Assembly: GCF_000518745.1 (NCBI RefSeq)
Contig: NZ_KI912487.1
Coordinates: 764,133-828,132, forward strand
Direction of reading: 5' to 3'
DNA length: 64,000 bases
Source: Phaseolibacter flectens ATCC 12775
Lineage (GTDB): Bacteria; Pseudomonadota; Gammaproteobacteria; Enterobacterales; Enterobacteriaceae
Below are positions 44,606 to 54,965 of this stretch, in pieces (position 1 is the stretch's first letter; every line of letters begins with the position of its first letter). A program made the position numbers and the translations under genes. The notes below the pieces were generated by a model. It saw only the letters and a list, made by a program, of their open reading frames with translations, was not told the origin of the DNA and did not search any database.

Positions 44606-45763
44606 ATGAAAGCTTTGATTGCAGGGGCAGGGATAGGGGGACTGAGTGCCGCGGTTGCGTTACAAAATGCAGGCATTGAATGTCAAATTTTTGAAACCAT
44701 GACTCAACCTAAACCCGCAGGCGCAGCGATTTCGATTTGGCCAAATGGGGCAAAGTGTTTTAAGTATCTCGGTTTAGAACACATTTTACAGCAATTCGGT
44801 GGAGAAATGCGAACCATGGCCTACCATGATTTTCAACAGGGTCAGCCAATGACTTGTTTTAGCTTAACGCCTTTATTCGAACAAGTACAGGCGTGTGTCT
44901 ATCCCGTATCTCGTACGGAGCTACAAGCAGCACTACTTGAACACTGGGGGGCGGATCGCGTGCATTTTGGCCAAGCCGTCACACACTTTCAACAAGATGA
45001 AAAGCAAGTGACGCTGACCCTGAGCGATGGTCATCAATTCACCGGCGATATCCTGATTGCAGCAGATGGTTCACGCTCACGCTTGCGTCCTCACATACTC
45101 GGTTTTCACCCTGAAAGACGCTATCGTGGCTATGTGAATTGGAATGGACTGGTTAATCAGGTAGACGGTCTGCCTCCCAACACACAATGGACCACCTTTG
45201 TGGGGGAAGGGAAACGCGTCTCTTTGATGCCAATCTCAGGCAACCGCTTCTATTTTTTCTTTGATGTCCCCCTTCCTAGCGGATTAGCGGAAGACAGAAA
45301 CAGTGTGCGGCAGGATCTAAAAAAATATTTTTCAGGATGGGCTGAGCCCGTGCAAAGACTGATTGATGCCCTTGATCCCATGACGACAAATCGGATCGAG
45401 ATCCATGATATTGATCCACTTCCTCAATTAGTTAATGGTCGCGTCGCCTTATTGGGTGATGCCGCTCATACCACCGCTCCCGATATCGGACAAGGGGCCA
45501 GTTCGGCTTTAGAAGATGCCGTGGTACTGGGTGAATGCTTTCGTCACTGTCACTCGGATCCGGTCAAGGGATTACGTGAATATCAACAACAACGTAGACA
45601 ACGCGTCGGCGATCTGGTTTTAAAAGCACGTAAACGCAGTGAATTGACGCATGGTAAGGATTGGCAAAAGACCGCGCACTGGTATCAGCAACTCAAGTTT
45701 GAGAATGGTGACAATATTATTCGTGGCCTTATAAAAACCATCGTCGAAGGCCCACTTGGCTAA
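44606..45763 (+). CDS. hpxO: FAD-dependent urate hydroxylase HpxO
   Basis: The 385-residue flavoprotein monooxygenase starts MKALIAGAGIGGLSAAVALQ, the Rossmann GxGxxG, at the ATG 44606 after AGGAG; the longer open frame begins with TTG. It has IAADGSRSRLRPHIL (DG motif), RYRGYVNWNGL and VALLGDAAHTTAPDIGQGASSALEDA (GD motif), all as in Klebsiella HpxO. It oxidises urate to 5-hydroxyisourate with NADH and O2. It is divergent to the permease-hpxQ-hpxT operon, so the first three steps are coordinated. Confidence 0.95.
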   Translation: MKALIAGAGIGGLSAAVALQNAGIECQIFETMTQPKPAGAAISIWPNGAKCFKYLGLEHILQQFGGEMRTMAYHDFQQGQPMTCFSLTPLFEQVQACVYPVSRTELQAALLEHWGADRVHFGQAVTHFQQDEKQVTLTLSDGHQFTGDILIAADGSRSRLRPHILGFHPERRYRGYVNWNGLVNQVDGLPPNTQWTTFVGEGKRVSLMPISGNRFYFFFDVPLPSGLAEDRNSVRQDLKKYFSGWAEPVQRLIDALDPMTTNRIEIHDIDPLPQLVNGRVALLGDAAHTTAPDIGQGASSALEDAVVLGECFRHCHSDPVKGLREYQQQRRQRVGDLVLKARKRSELTHGKDWQKTAHWYQQLKFENGDNIIRGLIKTIVEGPLG

Positions 45764-46183
45764 CAGGAAATAATACCGGGCAGTCCTCGACTGTCCCGGT
45801 GAGCGAAGTCGACATCAGTCCCAACGACACAAATCAAGACGATTCTGATTCAAAAAATGCTAAGAAATGGGTTTTCCAAGTCATTTTGATGAAAAACCAT
45901 CATGGCCTCTTTATAATTAACGCGATTATTCCCGTTTATTCAGTGATGGTGCATTGATTCTTATCATCCAACGGATGACATTGGTCCAGTCACCCCAAAT
46001 GATAAATGTTGAGTCAAAACACGCATAATTTTCACGTTTACGCGGCATTCCCCAACGGTCATTGCGAGTCATACACCCTTAACCCTGCTGTAACCCGTGA
46101 CTGAGCAAAAAATAGTCAACACTCACATGACGGCGACATCGTCATCGCGCGCGAATACAAGAAGAAAATGATAACGAGAACCT
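45764..46183. other. Intergenic region upstream of the gluconate dehydrogenase operon
   Basis: About 420 bp. A hairpin with 6+5-bp stem (ACCGGG CAGTC / GACTG T CCCGGT, 45775-45800) follows hpxO but has no T run. The rest should hold the promoter of the gluconate dehydrogenase operon. Confidence 0.5.
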
Positions 46184-46918
46184 ATGGCTATTACCTTTAA
46201 AAATGACCGCCGTAAATTTTTACGAAATGCGATCTTGAGTCTCCCTGCGGCTCCCTTTATCACCCACAATCCCCTCTCTTGGAGCGCTGAGCCACAGGCT
46301 GCCCGTGCATCGGTGACGGGCTCATCACCCTATTGCCCTTTGTTTTTTAACAAGCATGAATGGGTTTTTATCCAAGCCGCCTGCGATCGACTGATCCCAC
46401 AGGATGAATTTGGCCCAGGCGCACTGCAAACTGAGGTCCCCGTTTTTATCGATCGGCAACTTGCCGGTTTCTTTGGTCATGCTGCCGGCTGGTATATGCA
46501 GGGGCCCTTTCACCCTGAAGCGTCAGCAGATCGGGGCTATCAGTTGCCATTGACCCCTCAGCAACTTTATCGCCTCGGGATTGCTGAAACTAATCAGTGC
46601 TGCCAACAACATTACCAGCACGACTTTGCAGCCCTGTCCCACCCTCAGCAGGAAAACGTACTGACAGAGTTACAACACGGCCACCTCACCTCTGCTCAAC
46701 TGCCGCTCTCTGTCTTCTTTACTTTTCTGCTAAACAATACCAAAGAAGGCTTTTTTGCCGATCCTATCCACGGCGGTAATAAGGCGATGCAATCTTGGCG
46801 CATGCTTGGCTATCCCGGTGCCAGGGCGGCATGGCTTGAATGGGTGGATAAATATAATCAACCCTATCCTGAAGGACCAATCAGTATTCAAGGAGAGAAA
46901 ATATCATGGCGCGAATAA
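46184..46918 (+). CDS. Gluconate 2-dehydrogenase, small (gamma) subunit
   Basis: The 244-residue protein starts with a twin-arginine signal (NDRRKFLRNAILSLPAAPF). The body has FNKHEWVFIQAACDRLIPQDEFGPGALQTEVPVFIDRQLAGFFG, with GWYMQGPF and GFFADPIHGGNKAMQSWRMLGYPGARA, the pattern of the gamma subunit of membrane gluconate/sorbitol dehydrogenases. It escorts the FAD subunit through the Tat system to the periplasm. It is first in a three-gene operon, overlapping the large-subunit gene by 13 bp. Confidence 0.93.
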   Translation: MAITFKNDRRKFLRNAILSLPAAPFITHNPLSWSAEPQAARASVTGSSPYCPLFFNKHEWVFIQAACDRLIPQDEFGPGALQTEVPVFIDRQLAGFFGHAAGWYMQGPFHPEASADRGYQLPLTPQQLYRLGIAETNQCCQQHYQHDFAALSHPQQENVLTELQHGHLTSAQLPLSVFFTFLLNNTKEGFFADPIHGGNKAMQSWRMLGYPGARAAWLEWVDKYNQPYPEGPISIQGEKISWRE

Positions 46919-48693
46919 CGAAACCAAAAGTCGATATTCTCCTTGTCGGTCTTGGTTGGACTAATTCAGTAATGGCCATGGAGCTTGCAGCCAGCGGCCT
47001 GACGATTCTGGCTTTGGAACGAGGTGAGGATCGAAATACCGTGCCTGATTTTTCCTTTCCCAAAATGGCCGATGAACTCAGTTATGCCGTCCGACTGAAA
47101 TTGATGCAAGACCTCTCGACAGAGACAGTGACGGTACGCCGTCATGAACAAGAACAGGCACTCCCGTACCGTTCTATGGGGGCTTTCCTGCCTGGCACTG
47201 GAGTCGGTGGTGCAGGTGTCCACTGGGGAGCCTATACCTTCCGGCCACTGCCTGAAGAATTGCGGCTTCGCAGTTATATTACAGAAAAATTTGGTGCTGA
47301 GATTATCCCCGAAGAGATGACCATTGCCGATTATCCCGTCACCTATGACGAGCTTGAACCTTTTATCACGCGTTTCGAGCAAATCGTTGGCGTTTCTGGC
47401 TTAGGTGGCAATATCGATGGCAAGCCGGTAAAAGGTGGGAATCCTTTCGAGGGAAAACGCTCAGCGCCCCTGCCTTTACCGCCGCTAAAGAAAACCTACA
47501 ATGTCAGCTTGTTTGAACAGGCGGCAAAACAAATGGGCTATCACCCTTACCCGACGCCAGCGGGTATTGCCTCTGCGGCTTATAAAAATCCTTATGGGAT
47601 GCAGCTTGGCCCTTGTAACTTTTGTGGCTTCTGCGATCATTATGGTTGCCTGAATTATTCCAAAGCCTCGCCCCAAACCTGTGTCTTGGATGCACTTAAA
47701 CGCTACCCTAATTTCAGTTATCTGACTCAATGTGTGGTGACCAAAGTCAATCTTGATGAGCAAGGCCACACCGCAACCGGCGTCACCTATTTTGATGCCG
47801 TGGGCAATGAAATCATTCAGCCGGCTGACTTAGTGATCCTCGGTGCCTTTCCTTTCAGTAATGTGCGATTACTGTTGTTGTCTGGCATTGGCCAGCCTTA
47901 CGATCCCAAAACGGGTCGTGGTGCTGTCGGGAAAAATTTTGCCTATCAAACAACTGGGGCGGTTTCACTGACTTTCCGCAATAAACAATTTAATACGTTT
48001 ATTGGTGCTGGCGCGAATTGCGTGGGGATCGATGATTTTGCTACCAGTCAGAATGACTTTGTTAAATGCGGTTTTATTGGTGGTGCCATCATTAAAACGT
48101 CACAAAGTGGCAGTGGCCCCATTAAAGGGACACCCGTACCGCCAGGGACTGCACAGTGGGGCTCAGCTTGGAAACAAGCCGTCATAGAAAATTATGGCCA
48201 TACCATGAGTATTTCAGTACATGGCAGTAACATGTCCTATCGGCATAACTACCTCAGCCTTGATCCTGTGTATAAAGATAAATATGGCCTTCCTCTGCTA
48301 CGAATGACCTTTAACTGGCATGATAATGATCTGAAAATGCTGGACTTTATGCGCCAACGGGCCGAAGAGATTGGTCGAAGTATGCAGCCCGATAGCATGC
48401 ACGCTTCCTTTAAACCGCTTGGCAGTCAATTTGATGTTAGGCCTTACCAAACCACACATGTTGTGGGTGGTGCCATCATGGGCGACGATCCGCAGACTAG
48501 CGTTGTCAATAAATATTGCCAAAGTTGGGACGTGCCCAATCTGTTTGTTATCGGCGCATCTGCTTTCCCACAAAATCAGCAATACAATCCAACCGGATTG
48601 GCGGGTGCATTAACGCTGTTTGCCGCACAAGCGATCCGTGATCGCTATCTGACCTCACCTGCGCCACTGGTGCCATCGAAAAAGGAGGCGTGA
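46906..48693 (+). CDS. Gluconate 2-dehydrogenase, FAD flavoprotein (large) subunit
   Basis: The 595-residue GMC-type dehydrogenase has an N-terminal FAD fold (DILLVGLGWTNSVMAMELAASG, then LALERGEDR), GTGVGGAGVHWGAYTFR and a cysteine-containing CNFCGFCDHYGC region. The C-terminal GMC_oxred_C region includes HVVGGAIMGDDPQTSVVN and GASAFPQNQQYNPTGLAGALTL. It oxidises D-gluconate to 2-keto-D-gluconate on the periplasmic side. It has no own signal and is exported with the Tat-bearing small subunit. Confidence 0.95.
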   Translation: MARITKPKVDILLVGLGWTNSVMAMELAASGLTILALERGEDRNTVPDFSFPKMADELSYAVRLKLMQDLSTETVTVRRHEQEQALPYRSMGAFLPGTGVGGAGVHWGAYTFRPLPEELRLRSYITEKFGAEIIPEEMTIADYPVTYDELEPFITRFEQIVGVSGLGGNIDGKPVKGGNPFEGKRSAPLPLPPLKKTYNVSLFEQAAKQMGYHPYPTPAGIASAAYKNPYGMQLGPCNFCGFCDHYGCLNYSKASPQTCVLDALKRYPNFSYLTQCVVTKVNLDEQGHTATGVTYFDAVGNEIIQPADLVILGAFPFSNVRLLLLSGIGQPYDPKTGRGAVGKNFAYQTTGAVSLTFRNKQFNTFIGAGANCVGIDDFATSQNDFVKCGFIGGAIIKTSQSGSGPIKGTPVPPGTAQWGSAWKQAVIENYGHTMSISVHGSNMSYRHNYLSLDPVYKDKYGLPLLRMTFNWHDNDLKMLDFMRQRAEEIGRSMQPDSMHASFKPLGSQFDVRPYQTTHVVGGAIMGDDPQTSVVNKYCQSWDVPNLFVIGASAFPQNQQYNPTGLAGALTLFAAQAIRDRYLTSPAPLVPSKKEA

Positions 48694-50033
48694 TGAAAAA
48701 ATTTACACCTCTCTTACTCAGTGGTTCATTCTATTGGCTGGCATTGACCGTCAATGCCACGAATACGGCGGGGCTGCCAACTCAAATGCAGCGGGGTGAG
48801 TATGTCGCACGGACGGCTGACTGCATGGCTTGCCACACGGCGAACAATCAGCCCGCGTATGCGGGTGGACTCGCGATAAAGAGTCCAATGGGGACGATCT
48901 ATTCCACCAATATTACACCAGATAAAACAGCCGGTATTGGTGATTATAGCTTGGAAGATTTTTCTCGTGCAGTGCGCCAAGGGATCAATAAAAAAGGACA
49001 GTATCTCTATCCTGCCATGCCCTATCCTTCCTATCAAAAAATGAGCGATCGTGATCTCAACGACCTCTATGTCTGGATCATGAACGGGATTAAACCCTTC
49101 AGCCAGTCAGCCCCTGAAACCCACCTGACTTTTCCGTTTAATCTTCGCTTCGGTCTGCGGTTTTGGAATGGTTTATTCACTGATTCAGGGCCCTTTCAAC
49201 CGAAAGTGAACACCGGTGCAGAAATCAATCGTGGGGCTTATTTGACGGAAGGACCGGGTCATTGTGGCAGCTGCCATACGCCACGCGGCATAGCAATGCA
49301 AGAAAAAGCCTATGATAGCCGCAGTGCAGATTATCTGTCTGGTGGTACACTCGATGGATGGGCTGTCCCCGCATTACGCGCAGCAGATCAAGGTGGTCGC
49401 GGGATCAGCCAATGGAGCCGTACCGACATTGTTCGCTATTTACAAACAGGACGAAACCAACATGCCTCTGTTGCCGGTGAAATGCGTTCGGTGATCCAGC
49501 ACAGTACCCGTTATCTGCACGAGTCTGATCTTGAAGCCATCGCCGCCTATCTGAAATCCTTGCCTCCTGCTCCGGCGATTTCCCCACTCAAATCTGACAG
49601 TGAAGCCGCAAAAACCACCTTGCAACTCACACAAGCCACTCACCTTTCCCCGGGACAGCAACTTTACTTAGATAATTGCAGTGGTTGCCATTTTGCTGAT
49701 GGTCAGGGCGATGCGCCCGCTTTTCCGCCGCTGGATGGCAATGAATTAATTAATGCCGACAATCCCCAAGGTTTTCTTACCGTCATACTGCAGGGCGCTC
49801 GCTTACCGTCTACACCAACAGCCCCAAGTCAGTTGGCAATGCCTGATTTTGGTTGGCGGTTAAATGATAATCAATTGGCAGAGTTGGCAACCTTCGTCCG
49901 CCAAGGTTGGCATAATGATGCCCCCGCCGTAAGCCCTGAGCAGGTCAACTCAGTCAGAAAAAAACAGCCGCCACCGACGAAGTCTTCTCGCCCACAAGAT
50001 GTAGACGGTATCACGCATTATCACTCCCACTGA
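48690..50033 (+). CDS. Gluconate 2-dehydrogenase, triheme cytochrome c subunit
   Basis: The 447-residue protein has an N-terminal signal (MMKKFTPLLLSGSFYWLALTVNA) and three haem c motifs: CMACH, CGSCH and CSGCH. Met ligands and segments such as YSTNITPDKTAGIGDYSLEDFSRAVRQG are typical of the membrane-bound cytochrome subunit of GADH/alcohol dehydrogenases. It passes electrons from the flavoprotein to ubiquinone. A C-terminal tail past residue ~415 is polar and histidine-containing (THYHSH). It needs the cytochrome c maturation system. Confidence 0.95.
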   Translation: MMKKFTPLLLSGSFYWLALTVNATNTAGLPTQMQRGEYVARTADCMACHTANNQPAYAGGLAIKSPMGTIYSTNITPDKTAGIGDYSLEDFSRAVRQGINKKGQYLYPAMPYPSYQKMSDRDLNDLYVWIMNGIKPFSQSAPETHLTFPFNLRFGLRFWNGLFTDSGPFQPKVNTGAEINRGAYLTEGPGHCGSCHTPRGIAMQEKAYDSRSADYLSGGTLDGWAVPALRAADQGGRGISQWSRTDIVRYLQTGRNQHASVAGEMRSVIQHSTRYLHESDLEAIAAYLKSLPPAPAISPLKSDSEAAKTTLQLTQATHLSPGQQLYLDNCSGCHFADGQGDAPAFPPLDGNELINADNPQGFLTVILQGARLPSTPTAPSQLAMPDFGWRLNDNQLAELATFVRQGWHNDAPAVSPEQVNSVRKKQPPPTKSSRPQDVDGITHYHSH

Positions 50034-50139
50034 CGCTGACCCATAATCCTGTTTATCCTTGTGATAGACAGGATACGCGTCGAGTAAGGGCCTTGTGCAT
50101 TTTCGACGTCACAAAGGCCACAAGTTCTATGCGGCTCCC

Positions 50140-51030
50140 TTACTGCTGAAAATAACGATAAAACAGCTGGAATATCTCTTGCACAAGGGGTGAAAAATCA
50201 CTGCGGTGAGGGCAAATAAAATACAATGGTGCATGTTCCCCCTGTATCTGAGGCAAGAGTTCAACTAAGTCGCCACGGCGAAGATCCTCTTTCACATCCA
50301 ACCGAGATTTATAAGCAATGCCTTTACCAGATAATGCACAGCGGTGTGTCACTTCAGCATCATTGCAGCTTAACCGACTTGTGACTCGGATGCGTCTTTG
50401 TTGTCCTTCTTCGCCGAAGAGCCAATCCGCATAAGGCTGGCCTTGTCGGGAAAAAATCAGGCACTGGTGTTGACTCAGTTCCTCAAGTTTTTCTAGTGTT
50501 CCTGCAATCCGGAGGTAGTCAGGAGAGGCCACCAGCACCCTGCGATTCTCCCTGACTAAGGGCTTAGCAACATAACTCTGTAGACCCGGCTCACCATAGC
50601 GTAATGCAATATCAATGGGTTGTTTATAGAGATCACTTAACTCATCAGTAAAAAGTAGCTGCAAGGAAATAGCGGGATACTGTTCTGTCAATTGATGTAA
50701 TAAAGGTAATAATTGGTGCCGGCCTAAATCAGAAGGCAAAGAAAGCGTTAACTCCCCCGCTAACGTTTGCTCATCTTGCTGTAAACACAGTGTCGATTGA
50801 CTTAAGATATCGAGCATTTGTCGTGCATAAGGTAGGTATTTCTGGCCTTTTTCCGTTAAACGCAAACTGCGGGTAGTTCGGGCAAACAAGCGTACCTGCA
50901 AGCTTTGCTCCAATCTGGCAATCGCCGCACTGACTTGACCCGGTAACAAATCAGCTTCACGCGCTGCCAAAGAAAAACTCCCCAATATGGCAGTGCGTAC
51001 AAATAAATGCATATCACCGAGTCGGATCAT
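50140..51030 (-). CDS. LysR-family transcriptional regulator
   Basis: The 296-residue protein has the N-terminal winged helix (GDMHLFVRTAILGSFSLAAREADLLPGQVSAAIARLEQSLQVRLFARTTRSLRLTEKG) and a LysR substrate domain. The closest relatives in style are DsdA-unrelated LysR regulators of small oxidoreductases. It is divergent to the quinone-oxidoreductase-like gene, with 164 bp between the two starts, which is the usual layout for a LysR gene and its target. Ligand unknown. Confidence 0.9.
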   Translation of the reverse strand: MIRLGDMHLFVRTAILGSFSLAAREADLLPGQVSAAIARLEQSLQVRLFARTTRSLRLTEKGQKYLPYARQMLDILSQSTLCLQQDEQTLAGELTLSLPSDLGRHQLLPLLHQLTEQYPAISLQLLFTDELSDLYKQPIDIALRYGEPGLQSYVAKPLVRENRRVLVASPDYLRIAGTLEKLEELSQHQCLIFSRQGQPYADWLFGEEGQQRRIRVTSRLSCNDAEVTHRCALSGKGIAYKSRLDVKEDLRRGDLVELLPQIQGEHAPLYFICPHRSDFSPLVQEIFQLFYRYFQQ

Positions 51031-51194
51031 GGTGTCTCCTAAAAAAAATCGAACATTTCGTGGGTCGGAACGTTTATTTTCTCTTTTTTTGTGAAAGTCC
51101 TATCTTGTTTTACTGGTTTTTATAGTAAACAAGGACACTTATGATAGCCAGTCTGATCGTAACCCAACTCACTGTATTTCACTCAGGAGCAACC

Positions 51195-52202
51195 ATGAAA
51201 GCCATTGCCTACAGTCAACATACGCTACCGATCAGCGATGAAAATGCGCTGTATCAAATAGAACTAGAGAAACCACAACCTGAAGCACATGATCTGTTAG
51301 TGAGAATTGAAGCGATTGCAGTCAATCCCGTGGACAGTAAAGTGCGCCGCCATCAAGCGACCGATACCCCAAGGATCCTCGGTTGGGATGCGGCAGGAAC
51401 AGTGGAAAGTGTCGGCCATGCGGTTACCTTGTTTAAACCAGGCGATAAAGTTTTTTACGCCGGTTCCATCACGCGACCTGGCTGTTACGCAGAATATGGA
51501 TTAGTCGATGAGCGGATTGTCGGATCTCGTCCTCAACGTTTATCGGCGATAGATGCTGCGGCATTGCCATTGACCTCGCTTACTGCTTGGGAATTACTGT
51601 TTGATCGTTTACACGTCGCCCGCACAAGCTCAAAGATCTTACTGGTAACGGGTGCCGCCGGTGGGGTCGGCTCAATTTTAGTTCAGTTAGCTCGACAATT
51701 GACCCAATTAACCATTGTCGCAACCTGTTCACGTCGTGAAAGTGCTGAGTGGATCACCCGTCTTGGTGCCCATCATGTCATTGATCATACACAACCCTTC
51801 GCGGCTCAACTGGCAGAAATCGGCATCGAACAGGTCGATTACATTACCAGTTTGACACACACTGATCACTATATGCCAGACTATGTTGAGATCATTGCGC
51901 CACAAGGTAAACTGGCATTAATTGATGATCCTGCAACTCTTGACGTGCTTCCTCTGAAAAAGAAATCGGTCTCCATACACTGGGAACTGATGTTTACCCG
52001 TTCTATGTTTACCACGAGCGATCTGCAACGCCAACACGAGATTTTACAACAAGTCAGTCAGTTAATTGATCAAGGGATCCTCACCAGTACTGTCGGCAGT
52101 TATGTGGGGCCTCTCTCTGCTGAAAATTTACGTCAGGCCCATGCCATCATTGAAAATGGGCAAGCTCGGGGCAAATTGGTTCTACAAGGATTCAGTCAAT
52201 AA
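51195..52202 (+). CDS. Zinc-type/quinone oxidoreductase-like alcohol dehydrogenase (MDR family)
   Basis: The 335-residue MDR protein starts MKAIAYSQHTLPISDENALY at 51195 after AGGAG. It has VRIEAIAVNPVDSKVR, GWDAAGTVESVG, the nucleotide-binding LVTGAAGGVGSILVQLARQL and the C-terminal ENLRQAHAIIENGQARGKLVL. It lacks the structural zinc cysteines, and belongs to the zinc-binding ADH/NADPH:quinone reductase subgroup. It probably reduces quinones or enals with NADPH. The divergent LysR gene is the likely regulator. Confidence 0.9.
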   Translation: MKAIAYSQHTLPISDENALYQIELEKPQPEAHDLLVRIEAIAVNPVDSKVRRHQATDTPRILGWDAAGTVESVGHAVTLFKPGDKVFYAGSITRPGCYAEYGLVDERIVGSRPQRLSAIDAAALPLTSLTAWELLFDRLHVARTSSKILLVTGAAGGVGSILVQLARQLTQLTIVATCSRRESAEWITRLGAHHVIDHTQPFAAQLAEIGIEQVDYITSLTHTDHYMPDYVEIIAPQGKLALIDDPATLDVLPLKKKSVSIHWELMFTRSMFTTSDLQRQHEILQQVSQLIDQGILTSTVGSYVGPLSAENLRQAHAIIENGQARGKLVLQGFSQ

Positions 52203-52323
52203 GTCGAGCTTGAATCGAGGAAAAATCACAGTCCGTTATGCCATTCACTGGTATTCATCGCCGTACTGGCCTACAGTTAATGAGACTGACAACATGATAG
52301 TGACTGACAAACAGGAGAGAACC

Positions 52324-52506
52324 ATGTCCCACACCGTTAAACTGTTACCGATACTGATGGCGATGCTGGCACTGACCGCCTGTGTTCCACCTCATCATCG
52401 TGACAACAATGCCATTGATGATCAAGGCCGACCTGTCGCTCCAAGTCATCAAAGTGTGGTGGGCGGCCCTGTTGGTAAAGGCCCGGCGGGGCAACCTCAG
52501 AACTAG
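52324..52506 (+). CDS. Small putative lipoprotein
   Basis: A 60-residue protein begins MSHTVKLLPILMAMLALTACVPPHH at 52324 after AGGAGAG. The lipobox is LTAC, so lipidation at Cys20 is expected. The remainder (~40 residues) is polar and glycine/proline-rich (GGPVGKGPAGQPQN). Function unknown. A terminator follows. Confidence 0.7.
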   Translation: MSHTVKLLPILMAMLALTACVPPHHRDNNAIDDQGRPVAPSHQSVVGGPVGKGPAGQPQN

Positions 52507-52529
52507 GCCTCATTCGACGTCAAACATCA

Positions 52530-52566
52530 TCAGGGGGAGCCTAAGCTCCCCCTGATTATTTTTTAG
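52530..52566 (+). terminator. Rho-independent terminator after the lipoprotein gene
   Basis: A perfect 11-bp stem (TCAGGGGGAGC / GCTCCCCCTGA) with a 4-nt loop is followed by a T-rich run (TTATTTTTT). It also lies at the 3' side of yjiX on the other strand. Confidence 0.88.
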
Positions 52567-52766
52567 CAACAACGCATACCATTTTTACCATCCCCACCAT
52601 ATCTCGCCTGCTGGCGTTCGCGAAAAAACGCCTTGTAGCTCATAATAGGTTCACCGGGATGCCGTGTCTGTCGGTGTCGCACATAATTATCATAATCCGG
52701 GATCCCAACCAACATTCGCCCCGCATGACCCAACCATTTACCGGTCAGTCTTAATTGTTTCAGCAT
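52563..52766 (-). CDS. yjiX: YbdD/YjiX family small protein
   Basis: The 67-residue protein ends [25 protein letters not shown], matching YjiX/YbdD, with [18 protein letters not shown] in the middle. It starts [16 protein letters not shown] at 52766. In E. coli yjiX follows btsT and ybdD follows cstA, as here. Its role is unknown, though the co-occurrence with BtsT/CstA is very conserved. Confidence 0.92.
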   Translation of the reverse strand: MLKQLRLTGKWLGHAGRMLVGIPDYDNYVRHRQTRHPGEPIMSYKAFFRERQQARYGGDGKNGMRCC

Positions 52767-52811
52767 CCGTTCCACCTACTTTTAAACAAACTGTGATAAC
52801 AATGTGCTCGC

Positions 52812-54965
52812 CTAAACTGAGCGATGCGGATCTTTTTCTGCTTCCTCGACAGAAAGATAAGCCGTTTCCGAACTGTTTATCTGAGGATCGCGTCGAGCTT
52901 TCAACCACGTCCGTATACCGTAGAATAAAATACTGTAGACTACCAGCAGAAATAACAAGCTGAGGACTGCATTGGTGTAATTATTGACAACAATATGTTG
53001 CATATCACTTAATTGCTGAGGCGTCGCCATCGCTCTGGCATCGGCAATTTTAGACTGATAGTGATGCGCCATGTAAAAAAAACCTTCCACTTGCGGCTGT
53101 TGGCTAAAAAGCTTGACCGTGATAGCCCAAGTCGTACAGAGCATCAGCCAAATTGCGGGGACAATTGGCACCCACATGTACCGCGTGCGCTGTGTTTTCG
53201 CCAATACCACCGCAACCAAAATCAACGCGACTGCCGCCAACATCTGGTTGGAAATACCAAATAACGGCCAAAGACTTTTCACCCCCCCTAAGGGATCGAC
53301 GACACCTTGGTAAAGTAAATAGCCCCATAGGCCGACACAGCCTGCCGTGCCAATCACTCCCGCGAGGAATGAGTGGCTATTTTTTAGGAAAGGGACAACA
53401 TTGCCTAATAAGTCCTGTAACATAAAACGCCCAGATCGCGTGCCTGCATCCAGTGCCGTCAAAATAAATAAGGCTTCAAACAAGATGCCAAAATGATACC
53501 AAAAGCCCATGTCCGCCGCTGGCATAATTTTATGGAAGACTTCAGCAATCCCAACCGCCAGGGTCGGTGCCCCGCCTGCTCGATTCAGTACCGATGTTTC
53601 ACCAATTGACTGGGATAATGTATTGATCTGTTCAGCAGTGATGATAAATCCCCAACGGCTGACCTCCGCGGCAGCTTGGGTTGTTGCTTGCTGCAACTGC
53701 TGCATAATCATCGGCGCATGTTCACCCCCAAGTTGGTGCAAATTGGGCATTGTGATACCGAGTCCAGCTGGCGGTGTATTCATAGCAAAGTACAAACCGG
53801 GTTCAATGATTGACGCGGCCACCAAGGCCATGATCGCGACAAAGGATTCCATTAACATCGCCCCATAACCAATAAAACGGGCATCCGTTTCTTTGGCAAG
53901 CAGTCGAGGCGTGGTGCCTGAAGCAATCAAGGCATGAAACCCCGATACCGCACCACAGGCAATGGTGATGAATAAGAAAGGGAACATCGCTCCTTTCCAA
54001 ACCGGCCCAGTGCCACTAATGTAGTCTGTAATCGCTGGCATCTTGAGCTGGGGATTGAGTATAACAATCCCCAGAGCTAAACCAGCAATCACACCAATCT
54101 TCAAAAAGGTCGCCAGGTAATCGCGGGGAGCAAGAATTAACCAAACTGGTAATAAAGCCGAAATAAAGGCATAAATGATCAATGCCCAAGTGATGGTGGT
54201 TGCCTTGAAAGTCAGGGCGGGTCCCCAGTAGGGATCGTGCGCCACGATGCCCCCAAACCAGATTGCTGCAATCAGTAACACTAAGCCGATAATTGACACT
54301 TCACCGACTCTACCCGGCCGCAAATAGCGCATATAAATGCCCATAAACAATGCCGCCGGTAAGGTTGAACAGACCGTGAACACCCCCCAAGGACTTTCCG
54401 CTAACGCTTTTACCACGATCAAAGCCAGCACGGCTAAGATAATGATCATGATGAGGAAGCAGCCGCATAGGGCAATCGTTCCTGGCACGGCTCCCATTTC
54501 TTGACGCACCATCTCACCTAACGAAGCGCCATTACGCCTTGATGAAATAAATAACACCATAAAGTCTTGGACTGCACCGGCTAAGGCAACGCCTGCAAGG
54601 ATCCACAATGTACCAGGCAAATAACCGAGTTGCGCCGCCAGCACAGGACCGACCAAAGGCCCCGCCCCCGCAATGGCAGCAAAATGGTGACCAAACAAAA
54701 CATAGCGGTTGGTCGGCACATAATTTAAACCATCATTATTAATGACAGCCGGCGTGGCACGAATGGCATCCAATTGCAGTACGGTCTTAGCGAGATATAA
54801 GCTGTAATATCGGTAAGCAATGAGATACACGGCAATAGACGCGACAATGATCCACAAAGCACTGACAGACTCACCACGGCGCAGTGCGACAGTCGCGAGG
54901 CAAAATGCCCCGATGATCGCGACCATTGCCCAAAGCAGATGCTTGCGAATAAAACTCTTTTGCAT
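52812..54965 (-). CDS. btsT: Pyruvate transporter BtsT (CstA family)
   Basis: The 717-residue protein has the size and sequence of E. coli BtsT (716). Shared stretches include [77 protein letters not shown] and [33 protein letters not shown] (here AADMGFWYH). Many membrane segments are present. It takes up pyruvate under proton drive and is induced by the BtsS/BtsR system in E. coli. The yjiX gene follows 45 bp downstream. The carboxy end has a short acidic tail. Confidence 0.95.
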   Translation of the reverse strand: MQKSFIRKHLLWAMVAIIGAFCLATVALRRGESVSALWIIVASIAVYLIAYRYYSLYLAKTVLQLDAIRATPAVINNDGLNYVPTNRYVLFGHHFAAIAGAGPLVGPVLAAQLGYLPGTLWILAGVALAGAVQDFMVLFISSRRNGASLGEMVRQEMGAVPGTIALCGCFLIMIIILAVLALIVVKALAESPWGVFTVCSTLPAALFMGIYMRYLRPGRVGEVSIIGLVLLIAAIWFGGIVAHDPYWGPALTFKATTITWALIIYAFISALLPVWLILAPRDYLATFLKIGVIAGLALGIVILNPQLKMPAITDYISGTGPVWKGAMFPFLFITIACGAVSGFHALIASGTTPRLLAKETDARFIGYGAMLMESFVAIMALVAASIIEPGLYFAMNTPPAGLGITMPNLHQLGGEHAPMIMQQLQQATTQAAAEVSRWGFIITAEQINTLSQSIGETSVLNRAGGAPTLAVGIAEVFHKIMPAADMGFWYHFGILFEALFILTALDAGTRSGRFMLQDLLGNVVPFLKNSHSFLAGVIGTAGCVGLWGYLLYQGVVDPLGGVKSLWPLFGISNQMLAAVALILVAVVLAKTQRTRYMWVPIVPAIWLMLCTTWAITVKLFSQQPQVEGFFYMAHHYQSKIADARAMATPQQLSDMQHIVVNNYTNAVLSLLFLLVVYSILFYGIRTWLKARRDPQINSSETAYLSVEEAEKDPHRSV

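Noticed and set aside
45775..45800. Hairpin after hpxO as rho-independent terminator
   Set aside because: Stem is interrupted and lacks a T run.
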